64,000 nucleotides of DNA from Glossina fuscipes (GCF_014805625.2 NW_024003855.1:1184801-1248800); one strand, 5' to 3'; counted from the first letter of the stretch, positions 45,579 through 57,089 are shown. Notes: generated by a model not told the origin, from the letters alone. A program made the numbers and translations.

Positions 45579-45707
45579 TATCCATTTATTTAAATTAGAG
45601 CCGATAGCCTGTGTTGCTAGTGCTCAATGTCTTTTTTTTTAGTCTAAGAATTCATTTCATTAGTCTAAAATTAAAATAATAATAATAATAATAATATATA
45701 GAGATAT

Positions 45708-47414
45708 ATACGGAAATTCAATGTGTTGATAGCATAAAATAAGATAAAGATAATGTGAAAATATTAATGGTATTGTAGATGCCACACACACAAAACACTG
45801 ATGGAATGCAACACACTTAAGCCAGGTTTTTGATTTTCATCCAAAGTGAAAAGACGCGGACCAAAAAAATGTAGATGCCACTCACAAAACAATGATGGAA
45901 TGGAACAAATCAAAACTAAACAATAAATGAACCTAACTTGGCTGATATGACTCGACCAAACGTTGCCTCTGGTCGTACGAACTTGTTTTATTTGTTTTCC
46001 CCAGCACTTGAACTGGAAGAAACTGTGAAAAAAGATGATCAATGTTGTTTTAGAACAAATAATAAAATTTTATTGTGAAAACATAAAATATAAATTATAA
46101 TTGCTATAAACTAATTCAGAATTATTTCACTACATACTACAATAAACAAAATATAAAAAATGGTGCACTTGCATTTTGCATTTGTTTATTCCAGAAATAT
46201 GGACATTTTGAAGTGTGTCAGAAAAATGCAACATATGCAAATTAATATAAACAACGAAGACACACTTCAAGGGCCGGATTATGTAATCAGCGCTATTGTT
46301 GCCCATGATCAGTTATACAGAAACAGACAATTATAGAAACATAACTGTGCATATGCAAGTGCATGAACAAATCGAACACAGCTACGTTAGTAAGTGCATA
46401 TACAACCAAACATGAATGAGCAAATGCAAAGATACAAAGAATAAAATGCGTTGAGTTAAAATAAACACTGCCAATAAAAAGACACACAGTTTAAACTAAA
46501 CAAGTATAAGGATTATAAAATTTATATTATAAAGACATTATTAGGAAATCAAAACAAAAAAACCCAAAGTAGTAGATAAACTGAGGACAAATACTGGTTT
46601 GAAAATGACAATGTACCGAAAATCAACAACTTTAAACTACGCAAAACTACGATACTCAAAACTATGTCAAAACGCGCAAAAAACAATGCCACTATGCGGT
46701 TTAGACAATAAGTTTAACAACTTGAAGACATTTTCGAATTATTATTGCATGATAATTTCGCAAAAAAAAGTTTTTTTCCCTAAAATCATGTACTATCGCC
46801 TTGTTTTTCCTCTTCTTTCTTTTTTATCCTTTTTTTCACTCTCTCATACTTGTTAAATTATGCGAAAGAGTTTACGTTCGACACTAATTCAGTAGTTCTG
46901 AGTTAATATTGGTTGTTTATAGATGCATTTATAAACTGTAAATTGGGGACAAAATAAATTCCATAAAAAAATGGTTTACTTGCAAAAAATTGAAATTGTT
47001 AAAAAATGCCAGTAAGCATTTCATACGGAATATGAATGGCATAGCGTAAAAAATTGCTTACACAAAAAATTCAATACAATGACCGAAACTCAACATATAT
47101 AAAGAATTACAAACTTCGTCACACACAAACAAAAACAAAGCACAACCAAATAAATGAATTATCGCAATAATTTGCTTTACCCCTTATAATTGTTCCTTGA
47201 ACGTTGAAATAATAAATTAACAACTGGAAAAATAATAGTTTTTATATACGCTTAACTTCGCTTATTTTCCACAAAATTATAAACATGTAGCCATTTTATC
47301 CTTCACTATTGTATACATTTTTTTTTAATTTTCTTTTAATTTTTTATAAATTTATTTTAATAAATTCATTTAATTTTTAATAAATTTATGTTAATAAATT
47401 TATCAATTTATATA
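45708..47414. other. Spacer without a recognisable gene
   Basis: AT-rich sequence with no domain. A 96-bp-period duplication is visible: GTAGATGCCAC...ACAAAACA.TGATGGAATG at 45775 and again at 45871. The minus-strand frame at 45764-46042 spans both repeats and is not recognised. AT-only repeats (AATAAATTTA) precede B4 at about 47350-47414. Confidence 0.5.
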
Positions 47415-47814
47415 TAGTCGTATATATTTTGTTTCGGCAATTAATATTTTAATTTTTTGTTGAATTTCGTGGCTATTCTGCCTTATAGTGTGTGAATTTA
47501 TAACATACTTTGAGAAGAAAGTGAGTGAATTCAAAGTAAAAGAAATATTTTTCCTTTACGCTTTGAATCATTTGATTTTTGCAAACAAAAATTTTGAGCT
47601 TTGATATAAATCTTTCTTTTTTTTTCTTGTTTTCTCTCTTTTTCTCTGTTATTTTTTTGCTGTTTGGAGTTTGTGTTGCTATTGATCTCTCGTTACAGTG
47701 TCACGTTATAGAGAAGTTTTGCACAAATTGGTTGATAAATTTTTATGTTCAGGATTTTTTTTTGTGATTTATGTGTCTGTTCTTCATAATCAACAACTGT
47801 CTTTTTGACAGGAC

Positions 47815-48868
47815 ATGGAGTGTTTATATACACCTTGTCGGGCGAAATCAGGCCCGGATTCTGATAGATTCGTTTCTTGTTTGCTCTGCGAGCGCTTTGG
47901 TCACCCAAAGTGTGCCAGTATTCTCAGGCGTGCTGCTGACGCAGTCGGTGACCCATCTAAAGGATTAAGATAGTCATGTCCTGACTGTAGGCAGCGGGAC
48001 ATTGACTTTTAAAAAACTTTTCACGGAGACCCGTTATGGTTTTTCGGAATTGAGTAGAAATCTCCGCTCCTTTTGGGAAAAGTTTGAGCTCATTAAGTAT
48101 AGGTTTGATGAGTGTCGCTTTATTGGACTCTCATCTTCTACTCGTAGTGTAGCGTGTGGGACGTCACCTCTGGCTTTCTCCAAATCTAATTCGTTGGTAC
48201 AAGTTACCGCTCCCTCTAACTCTAAAATGGACAGTAATGTTTCCGATATTGCTGAGTCGGTTGGTAGCAAAACAGTTACAAACAAACCGGCAAGTCCAAC
48301 GGTTTTAAGCTACGCTGAAGTGGCAAGGGTATCTCCACCCAGAGCCGCCACTCACTCTAATCAAGCGCCATCGCCTAAAAGTAATGAAGAGAAAAATAAA
48401 CCATCCTCTCCTCCTGGTTGTTTGAATGTGAACGCTGGTCACCAGACTGGGCAAGTCGCACAAGCTGCCGGTACAAGGGCGATAACCCCATCTATATTTT
48501 CCCCAACTCGAAACTCTCCTACCGTGAACCCCGCTCCTGTTCCAAATGATGACATTTGCTTGACGGCAGTTTCTCCTAGAAAAGCAATATTTGTGTCAAG
48601 ACTGGCACCTGAAACATCGGTGGATAACATAAAAGGTTATCTGGCGACGAAAGTCCCATCAGTCAATTTAAAGCGTGTTAGCATCTTCAAAATGGCTCCT
48701 TCTCAAGCTAGAGCAATCTCCTCTTTTAAAATATTAGTTCCGACTGAAAACAGTGATATGTTGTTAAACAAATCACTGTGGCCAGTAGGATCCTTAATTA
48801 AGGAATTTATCCCTCGAGATCGTCCCCGTAATACCAAGGCAATAGTCTTGTCGCCTTCAAAAAACTAA
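47815..48868 (+). pseudogene. ORF1 with PHD-type finger (B4), two breaks
   Basis: It starts MECLYTPCRAKSGPDSDRF, followed by SCLLCERFGHPKC and then SCPDCRQRDIDF. Cys3, Cys8, Cys23, Cys26, His31, Cys34, Cys53 and Cys56 form a C4-H-C3 PHD-like finger. The Trp codon before the last Cys pair (TGG in B3 and B6) is TAG at 47971-47973, and a frameshift follows at about 48010. From 48002 the frame is open for 288 codons to 48868. The C-terminal part KAIFVSRLAPETSVDNIKGY and FKILVPTENSDMLL looks like an RNA-binding domain of CR1-type ORF1 (inferred). Confidence 0.87.
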
Positions 48869-48951
48869 TTGTTTCCTCATGCCCACTATCTCTCATTTAT
48901 CAAAATGTTAGGGGCCTAAATTCGAAAATTCATTACACTTTTCTAAATTCA

Positions 48952-51735
48952 GTGAGCATGGAATTTTTCTGTTTGGCCTTTACTGAAACTTGGCTAAAAC
49001 CCGATCTTCATTCGTCGGAACTTTTTCATAATTCTTTCCAAGTCTTTAGAAATGATCGAGGGAATCGCATTGGTGGTGGTGTATTAATTGCCATATCTGT
49101 GTTAGTCCCGTCCAATTTAATTGAATTTCCCACTTCTCCTGACGTTGAATTTATCGCTATTCGTGCGAATATGCCTGATAAACATCTATATATAACCTGC
49201 TCCTATATTCTCCCAAATTCCGATATCTCCATTTACAGGAAACACGCTTTCCTCATTTGTGAAGTGGCCAAGCGATCTAGACCCACTGATTTGGTCGTTG
49301 CATTTGGTGACTTCAACTTGCCTCAAGTCACTTGGTGTAACACTGATAATTCTGGCTGTTTGGTTCCTACTTCAACGTCTGATAGGGCTGTTGTGTTCTT
49401 TAATGGTTTGTTTGATCATAATTTGGGTCAATATAATCGGACCCCTAATTGTAATGGTAGACTGCTTGATCCCTGCTTTGCCAATTTTCCCGAGATTTAC
49501 GTAAATCGTTGTCCACCTTTTAGTTTACCTGAGGATCCTTATCATCCATCAATATGCATTCCCTTTCATCATATAAATGATGGTTTGTTGAAATGCCTTA
49601 ATGTGCCAAATCAAACTTTTTTAAATAATTATTATGATTTTCATAAAATCAATGTTGTATTACTAAAACATCGTCTTTCACAACTGACGCTTGATTTCTC
49701 AACCGGTAGTATTGAAAGCTTATTGCCATCGTTCTACAATACATTAAATGTAGCTATTGCTGCATCTGTTCCGATCAAGCATTGTCAACCTCGAAGCAGG
49801 TGTCCCCCGTGGTTTAATAAGACAATTAAATATCACAAGAATAGAAAAAACTCGCTATTCAAAAAATATTCGAAAAGTGGCTCTGCGCTCGACCATGTCG
49901 CTTACTCGGTGGCGAGGCATAGATTTAACTCCCTCAACCACCATTATTACTGCAGATACCTTCAGTTCACTAAATCCTCTCTGTTTGCTAATCCTAAATT
50001 CTTCTTTAAATTTGTTAACTCTAAAAGAAAAATTTCCACATATCTCTCTCATGTTTCTTTTAACGGCTCTGATTCCTCGGATGATTTTGAAATCTCAAAT
50101 CTATTTCCTGAGTATTTCCGACGAAACTTTTCGATTGCTAATTTCGATTTATCAGCAAACTACCCATATCCTATAACTAACTCGGTTTCAATACCTAACT
50201 TGGTTATTTCGGAAGATGATGTTTTTAAAGGGTTGAGTTCTCTAAAATATTATTGTTCGCCTGGACCTGATGGAATTCCATCACGTGTACTTAAATCTTG
50301 CGCTGTCGAGTTATGTGGTGTGATCTCAAAGATTTTTAACATGTCCTTGTATTTAGGTGTTTTCCCTTCATGTTGGAAGAGTACTTTCCGTATTCCTATT
50401 CACAAAAATGAAAGTAGACAACTTGTTGAGAACTACAGAGGCATAGCCAAATTGAGTATCTTGGCTAAGCTGTTTGAGCGAATTGTGACTCAGCATTTGG
50501 CCTTCGCCATTAATTCGAATATTTCTCCAGACCAGCATGGCTTTCGGAAAGGGCGATCTACAGTCACTATCTTGTTAGAGTTTACTTGTCATGTTTTCAA
50601 GGCTTTTTCTAGTAGCTCTCGCACAGATTTAATATACACTGATTTGAGCAAAGCGTTTGATTTGGTTAACCATAAACTACTTATCTTTAAACTCCAAGCC
50701 TGTGGTTTCCCACCCTACTTAGTGAAATGGATAAGCTCTTATCTGCACAATAGATCCTTTAGGATTTTGTTTAACTCCATCACCTCGGATGAATTCCCCG
50801 TTACGACTGGCGTACCTCAAGGAAGTCACTTAGGTCCTATTTTATTTAGTTTATACATTAATAATCTCCCATCGGTGGTTAATTCCAACCAGATCTTAAT
50901 GTATGCTGATGATGTGAAACTGTTTTCTTCCTTCTCTGTTGAATCGCAATCACATCAGCTTCAAGGTGATTTGGATAATTTTGTTGCATGGTGCTCTTTG
51001 AATCTTCTGAAACTAAATCTGAGTAAATGGAAGAAGCTTTCATTCTCAAGAAGAAAGTCATTCATTACTCAGTATTTCATAGATTCGCATAAGTTGGAGG
51101 ACGTCGATTCGATTACAGATTTAGGCGTTCTATTTGACTATAGGTTACGTTTTAACTTGCATATTGAGCTCTCGATTAGCAAAGCTAGGTCCGCGCTTGG
51201 TTTTATAAAAAGGTGGTCCAAAGAGCTTGATGATCCTTACATTACGAAAAGGCTATACATGTGTTTGGTTAGACCCATACTCGAGTATGCCTCAGTTGTG
51301 TGGTCTCCTTCATATAGGTGCTACGTAGATTCAATTGAATCTGTTCAAAAGCAATTCTTGCTGTTTGCCCTTAGAAATTTGGGTTGGGATCCGATTGCCT
51401 CTCTTCCTCCGTATGAAAATAGATTGCTTCTGCTGTCCCTACCGTCTCTTGAGAAACGTAGATTTGTTCTTGGCTTTTCCTTTCTAATTAAAGTAATAAA
51501 TGGTGCTATTGACTCGCCTTCATTACTTGGTGAAATAAGCTTTAATGTCCCTAACCGCTTCTCTAGGCACTTTATCTTAGTTAAGCTTAATCAGTGTAAA
51601 TTTAATTATGAGCTCAGAGTCGTTTGCAAGAACCTAAATGACGTCTACCACTTATTCTCGTTATCGGACTCTTTAAAGTCCATTAAAGCAACACTGCTTA
51701 ATACGCGCGATTTACCTGTGTCGTATTTAAACTAG
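48952..51735 (+). CDS. ORF2 endonuclease-reverse transcriptase (B4), intact
   Basis: This is a 927-codon open frame, the only undamaged long polymerase frame in the window. The frame is open upstream of the first ATG (CPLSLIYQNVRGLNSKI), so the natural product probably starts some 20 or more codons earlier and overlaps the end of ORF1. The endonuclease has TETWLKPDL (catalytic Glu), FGDFNLPQVTW and EDPYHPSICIPFH, where SDH is usual. The RT has SPGPDGIPSRVLKSCAV, YTDLSKAFDLVNH, GVPQGSHLGPILF and LMYADDVKLF (YADD at 50902-50913). The C-terminal region RPILEYASVVWSPSYR is typical of CR1/Jockey types. There is no RNase H. The product would nick target DNA and copy the element RNA there. Confidence 0.92.
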   Translation: MSMEFFCLAFTETWLKPDLHSSELFHNSFQVFRNDRGNRIGGGVLIAISVLVPSNLIEFPTSPDVEFIAIRANMPDKHLYITCSYILPNSDISIYRKHAFLICEVAKRSRPTDLVVAFGDFNLPQVTWCNTDNSGCLVPTSTSDRAVVFFNGLFDHNLGQYNRTPNCNGRLLDPCFANFPEIYVNRCPPFSLPEDPYHPSICIPFHHINDGLLKCLNVPNQTFLNNYYDFHKINVVLLKHRLSQLTLDFSTGSIESLLPSFYNTLNVAIAASVPIKHCQPRSRCPPWFNKTIKYHKNRKNSLFKKYSKSGSALDHVAYSVARHRFNSLNHHYYCRYLQFTKSSLFANPKFFFKFVNSKRKISTYLSHVSFNGSDSSDDFEISNLFPEYFRRNFSIANFDLSANYPYPITNSVSIPNLVISEDDVFKGLSSLKYYCSPGPDGIPSRVLKSCAVELCGVISKIFNMSLYLGVFPSCWKSTFRIPIHKNESRQLVENYRGIAKLSILAKLFERIVTQHLAFAINSNISPDQHGFRKGRSTVTILLEFTCHVFKAFSSSSRTDLIYTDLSKAFDLVNHKLLIFKLQACGFPPYLVKWISSYLHNRSFRILFNSITSDEFPVTTGVPQGSHLGPILFSLYINNLPSVVNSNQILMYADDVKLFSSFSVESQSHQLQGDLDNFVAWCSLNLLKLNLSKWKKLSFSRRKSFITQYFIDSHKLEDVDSITDLGVLFDYRLRFNLHIELSISKARSALGFIKRWSKELDDPYITKRLYMCLVRPILEYASVVWSPSYRCYVDSIESVQKQFLLFALRNLGWDPIASLPPYENRLLLLSLPSLEKRRFVLGFSFLIKVINGAIDSPSLLGEISFNVPNRFSRHFILVKLNQCKFNYELRVVCKNLNDVYHLFSLSDSLKSIKATLLNTRDLPVSYLN

Positions 51736-52099
51736 CTTTTATCCTTAAAAAGTCGTTACGTTTCGAAAGTGAATTATTGTCAATTTATTATCGGTTGCCA
51801 GGCTTATGCATGTTTGCGATGGCTTAGGGGTTCATTTGCAATTTGGTCCTGTACCGGTTGTAAGTGTGCTCCTATGCTGATAGTGTACATGCTTTTTTTT
51901 CTTTTTTCTTCTTATTTGTTTTATTATGCTTATACTCAATTTTATTGTTAATTAATATAAGTTGTGCATTAAGAGCCAATTGAACTCGACTGTTATTTGT
52001 TTGGTTGAGTTTCTAGTATAAGTGGAATAAAATAAAATAAAAATTTATTTATGTATTTACACAAAACACTCAGCTAAAAGAAATTAACGGCTGATCTTT

Positions 52100-55000
52100 T
52101 AGAAATAATTCTCATCTTAAGTATTGTTAATAACCATTACAAAATATTTATAGAAAAATAAAGAAGAAAATGATGAAAAAATAAAAAGAACAAAATTTCT
52201 GTATAAATAAAAAATAGAAAAAAAAAGGAAAGGATGTACACATCCAGCACGAACAGGCTTCCGCAGCCTATGTGACTCCGAGTTGTGAATTAAACCAGTA
52301 GCCGTTGCATATACGCAAGTGCTTGGCAAGCGATAATACTAAAAATATTCATGGAGTAATCACTAAAAGTACATTCATCGTTTACGTTCCGGCGGTCACA
52401 TTTAAAAACTTGGAAAATGAAAATCTAATGGTGATTACGATTGAAACGAGGAATTAATCTAATAGAGAGAAAAGGCTTTAAATGTTATATTGCCCACAAT
52501 GTTTTGTGCCATCTTATTACGGCTTCAGTCAAGAGAGTTAAAACGGGCATCAAAATTTGGCTCTGCGGTCAAAGTAGAGTACCGCGGTGAATAAAATGTT
52601 AATATGTAATTTTCTTCTTGTTTTTAATTGTCTCTTTTCTGTTTATTTTCGAAAAAGCTTACCATTTCCTTTGTTTTTGTTAGGTTAGGTTAGCAAAATG
52701 AAGGTCAAGAAACGAAAGTGCCATTTGATATATCCGATTTCCTCTAGAAGCAAATCGATAACGGAAGATGCTTACAAGAGGCCATACAATAACTATTGAA
52801 GGACAACGTCAATTATTAAAATATGAAGATATTGAAAGCGCGGGTATTCAGAAAGAGTTGATTTAAGAAAATTTAAAGATTCCGATGTGCAGATTAAGAT
52901 TTAGATATCATTTAGATTTTTGCAAAGGGCTCTAAACGACTGGAAAACACCATACTTATCACCTCCGACTTATCAACATCGACCGTGTTCTATGAAAAAA
53001 AAGTTCCCGGAGAAACGGTTGGGAAACCAACATTTATTTTACCGTTTAATGTTAATGAACTAATCGTGTCATTTTAACTTACGTAAGTAGGCAAGATCAA
53101 GGATAAATCTGTGTCTCTCTAATAATAGTAAAGCTAAAGAAAGTCAACTATTTTTATAAAAAGGCAAAGCGACAAGCGGGTTCCAATCCAAAAGCCTGAA
53201 GACAAACAGCAGTAATTGCCTTTGAAAAGATTCTTCTGAACCTACCTTTAAGAAGAAGACCACATAACAGAGGCATAGTCGTAATGGTCTCGCTAAGCTC
53301 GCGTATATTCTTTTTGTAACGTAAGAGCCGTCAAGCTCATTGGATCACCGTTTAATAGAACCTAGCGCTGATATCGGTTTATTTAAGAAGAGCTCACAAC
53401 ATAGTCTTTGGTTGAATAAGACCAAATGCACGGACGAATCTGTATTTTCCAATTTGTGCGAACCGATGATATAATAAATAGCAAATGAAGTTCCTATTGA
53501 GAGCGAAAGCTTGTTGCATGTTTTCAAATTTAATTTTTTAAGATTTAGTGAACAAAATGTAACCAAATTATTTGAACGAAATATGAGTACAATCCCAAGA
53601 TAAAGAAAGAAAACAGTTTAACGTTGTTAGAGTACATTAAAATCATCGAACGGAGTTCATTGCCAAAAATGCTCCGAACTGGCTGTCTTGAGCGAAACAT
53701 GGCATCACGAACAATTCACCAAAAGCGATGGAGTTAAACCGAACGCCGATCGCGTATAAATATACGACCTTATCCATTTGAATAAATACACAGGAAGGCT
53801 ATAAGCCTGGAGTTCGAAAATCAACAAGTTATGGTTAACTGAGTCCAACGCTTTATTAAAATCAGGGTATACGACGCCCGTGCGAAAGTTTTGAAAACAT
53901 GGCAAGCTAGCTTCAAGACGCTCGTAACAGTTGACCTTCCTTTTAGAAAGCCTTGCTGCGAGTATTTCTGAAATAATTGCTGTGTAACAACTCGTTCAAA
54001 AAATTTAGATAAGACAGTCAGTTTGGCAGTGCCCCTACAGCTCTCGACGAGATGTCTGCTTCTACATTTGTGAAGTGGAAGAGAAGCCACCACTCCAACA
54101 CGAAGAAAAAACACCTATTTTCAGAATATGATTATAACTGTTTAAGCTAACAGCACATAGTTCGTCAGAGCATGATTTGAGTATCCATAATGGAATACGA
54201 TAAGACACAAGCGCCCAACCACAGATTCGTGAGCAATTGTTAGGATGGAGGTAGATTATTCTTTTGGAGTTAATAAATTTAGAGGAGTGTTTATAGGATT
54301 AATAGTGTATATAGGATTAATAGGAAGTGGGACTTTTACCATTTGAAGGTGTCAGCAATAACATTGGCATTTGAGGTAACTGAATTTATGCTTTGCAACA
54401 GAGTAGACGAAAGTATGGTACGCAGAGCCACTTGTCACTCATTTATGGAAAATTTTGTTTTTCTTATTTTCGTAGTATTTAACTACTTTGTTCAACGACA
54501 TCGTTGCTTCGAACGGGAGCTTTTATAATCAAAAAGCACGCGGCAAATCTATATTTAACGCAGCATAAATCGCGAGTATTACCATTTCCGTAATTCCAAC
54601 ACAAAAATCGAGCAAACGCGAACACTCTGTGCTCACTGAATTTAAGTATACAGACCGACTTTTAGAATTTAGGTTCCTAAGATTTTGGTAAATGATTGTT
54701 ACTGAGCCTGAGGCAACATGCAATATTCTTCGGGTGGAAGAACTATACAATTACTTTTTTGGACAAAATTGAGTATTTTCTGTCGCAGCTAACAACTTGA
54801 AAAAAGAGATGGCTCTAGCTTGCGACGGATGTAATTTGAAAATGCCAATATGACTCAGATTAACCGAAGTGACTATTGCAGGAGTGTCAACCTTGACGCA
54901 AGTATTGCTTTCCGAGGCAATACTGCTCTCAAGGAAACATCACTCGCTTAAGCAAAGTTACAAATCGAGGGTAGAGAATTTTGAGATGGAGACTCCTTTG
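52100..55000 (-). mobile_element. LINE family B, copy B5, very old
   Basis: This is a minus-strand relic recognisable along its length. The 3' UTR is at about 52235-52340 (GTACACA..., CTTGGCAAGCGATAAT, as in B1). RT lies at 53345-54114. The linker is at 54340-54530, and the ORF2 start at 54600-54750 (SVTIIYQNLRNLNSKSRSVY). The ORF1 end lies at about 54870-54960, where CTTGACGCAAGTATTGCTTT matches the reverse of the B4 KAIFVS segment. Divergence is far higher than between B1, B3 and B4, so an older subfamily is likely. Confidence 0.72.
53345..54114 (-). pseudogene. Reverse transcriptase pieces (B5)
   Basis: RHLVESCRGTAKLTVLSKFF and ERVVTQQL (54000-54050) are followed by QGFLKGRSTVTSVLKLACHV, then DFNKALDSVNHNLLIFELQA and YLFKWIRSYIYTRS (53740-53860), and further on SLNLKKLNLKTCNKLSLS and ALGSIKR (53345-53560). 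The order matches B4 RT. The YADD box region (about 53600-53640) is too eroded to read. Confidence 0.72.
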
Positions 55001-55908
55001 AGGTATCAATATATAGGGGAGTTACTTGATTTACTAATCTTATCAGCTAACTTGGCGACAAAGCAAATGTTGACATTATTTCAAGGCGCTTGATACTTTT
55101 CTCGGATTTGACGATGAAATGCCCAATTGCTAATAAGGAAGGCGTTTGACCACCATGAGCGGATAAAAAATATGTGTATATATGTATATAATTTGAAACA
55201 GCAAGGAAGAAAGAGCTACAAGATAGAAACTAGCGAAAAAGCGTACATGAACTTCAAGAATATCGAATTAGTATGCATACAATAAAGCAACGATTGTAAC
55301 GTCGCCAGTTCTGCACGGTGTTTGCCACCTAATAATGTGTAGTCGTAGTTCAGCGCTTCTTGTTGGCATTACCTCTACCTCAGTCTTGATTTCAGAGAGA
55401 GTTACCTGAAATATTAACTCTGGGTTTAGCGACCGCAAGGAGATATATGACAACAAAATTTTAGGATGACGGCAGCTTACGGTTCTTAGGCTCATTTTGT
55501 TACTCGGTGAAGGTGCGAAAAAACAAAACCTGAAATCTGAAATCTTAATTAAAAAACTCTATGTCACAATGAACTATTTGGTGTTGATTTGGGCACTGCG
55601 GGTGTTAGAACAAGAAATGGTCCTAATTGGATGAAGAACACAAGAAATAAATATAGGCAAAAATCATCAGCATTTGAAAAACAAGACGGTACAAATATAA
55701 ATATACATCCCTAGTAAGGTGATTGTGACAATTAACCCGATAAAATACCTTGTGACAATCAAATCGAAATTTATGACTATTGTATTAATTATTGAAATAA
55801 TGGATGCAAACCTGATACTAATCTGATACAGATCACAAAGGTTGCGTAGAAAAAATCCAGAAACTATTCTGTAAATTAAATCAATGAATTTTAGCCATCT
55901 CTCTGAAA
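55001..55908. other. Stretch without a recognisable gene
   Basis: This may include decayed ORF1 of B5. The minus-strand frames at 55268-55495 and 55667-56017 have no recognised domain, and the second runs into the solo LTR. Confidence 0.4.
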
Positions 55909-55912
55909 AGCT

Positions 55913-57089
55913 TGTCACGATTCTAGCTACTTTGTTGCCGGTAGAGCATATATATTTTCCTGACAAAGAATAAAAAACGAAAAGGTCCCGGCGGTTGTCT
56001 ACCGTCCGTCTGTCCACCGTAAGTCAGTCTGTAGTCGTCTGGCGTCTGCCTCACATATTTTGCAGTAATTTGGCAATAATAAAGTTTGGGAAATTTATGC
56101 ACGACTTTTGCTTTTAGCAGCCTTTTTATCTGGAAAGGTATTTTTTTTCTTTAAAATGATAAACTGTTTCATTAACGCTTTGGAATTTTCGTTGAACTCC
56201 TTTTTTTTTTTTTGGTAAGGATTTCTTATGGAAATCAACAATTTAACATTAAGAAAAATTAATAAAGATTACACGACCATTTGTTTATAAATGTCCTCTT
56301 TTACCAATACTTTTCTACATTATCCACTTGATAAAACTGTTTGCTTCTTTTTTGACTAAAAATTCCGTATTGAAAGAAAGGTGCAGCCATTATTCTTGAC
56401 TTGCTTCTCCTTCCTCTTCTTGTGCTTCTTTTAATTGTTCCACCTTTTTTTTCATTGTTTTTTTTTTGTTACTTCTTTTAATAAAAACGGTTTAGATTTC
56501 ATTTTCGTAGTTTAATTTTAGTTAATTCCAACTAAAGTCACATTGATGTCATTCACTACAAAAAAATCTTCACATTGGTTATTGTTAGTCCTTTTTATCA
56601 CACTTGAAGGATAATTTCAAAAAAAAAATTTTTTATTTATCCGTTTTATGAAAAGCTCGAAAATACGTCCGAACTTCACCAGCTGCCAAATAGTTCTCCC
56701 CTCTAACTTGAAATTAAAACGCAGACAGACCTCTCGTGCTTACTCAATTTCCCTCTTCTTCTTCCTGTTGCTCTCTCTATAGCGGCTTGCCGCTACTCTC
56801 ACACAAGCAAGCAAAGAAGGAAAAAAAAGGAGTACCGCAAAATCATACGATTCTGCCTGTACTTGCAAAAGCAAGCAAAGATACCGCAAAATCATACGAT
56901 TTTTGCCTGTACTTGTAAGCAAGGAAAACAGAAAAGAATAAAACAAACATATATACCGCAAGATCACGTGATTTATAAGCAGTAGCACAAAATCGCATGA
57001 TTTTGTCTAACGGCATGCCGTTATTCCGCTGCTTGCGGTTGATACAGATCGATAGACACCCTACCCGAGGTTTGTTCGCGGCCGTTACA
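55913..57089 (-). mobile_element. Solo LTR 2 (same family as LTR1), 1177 bp
   Basis: On the minus strand it starts TGTAACGGCCGCGAACAAACC (57089) and ends ATCGTGACA (55913). It is flanked by the 4-bp direct repeat AGCT (55909-55912 and 57090-57093). It shares about 400 bp at the start and about 70 bp at the end with LTR1, and is about 740 bp shorter in the middle. U3 carries the perfect palindrome TAACGGCATGCCGTTA (57008-57023), four copies of the GCAAAATC/GATTTTGC palindrome (about 56834, 56884, 56955, 56986) and TAGCGGCTTGCCGCTA (56780-56795). A GAC-rich block lies at about 56005-56060. Confidence 0.78.

Larger units (their letters stand above)
40077..45694 (+). mobile_element. LINE family A, copy A3, full length with target duplication
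   Basis: This is a 5.6-kb element flanked by the 13-bp direct repeat TATATAGAGATAT (40064-40076 and 45695-45707), showing a complete insertion. It starts CATTCGGCAATTCTG and has a 5' UTR of about 310 bp, including an A22 run at 40268-40290. ORF1 (40388), ORF2 (41892), a 3' UTR with AGCCGATAGCCTGTG and a (TAA)n tail follow. An early motif TGTGGTCACATT (about 40099-40110) resembles the insect core-promoter motif GGTCACAC, plausible for an internal promoter. It is the best reference copy of family A here, but both ORFs are damaged. Confidence 0.93.
47415..52045 (+). mobile_element. LINE family B, copy B4 (CR1/Jockey-like), near full length
   Basis: B4 has the 5' UTR shared with B3 (TCGGCAATTAATATTTTAAT), a broken ORF1 with PHD finger (47815-48868), an intact ORF2 (to 51735), a 3' UTR and an AAATA-repeat tail (about 52023-52045). 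It is the reference copy for family B. Target duplications are hard to judge because the flanks are AT-only (AAATTTAT on both sides). At its right end it abuts the tail of the reversed, much older copy B5. Confidence 0.92.

Noticed and set aside
8677..57089. The inverted TGTAACGG ends at 8677 and 57089 as terminal inverted repeats of one giant DNA transposon
   Set aside because: Each end belongs to its own LTR with its own inner end and its own target duplication (GAGA and AGCT).
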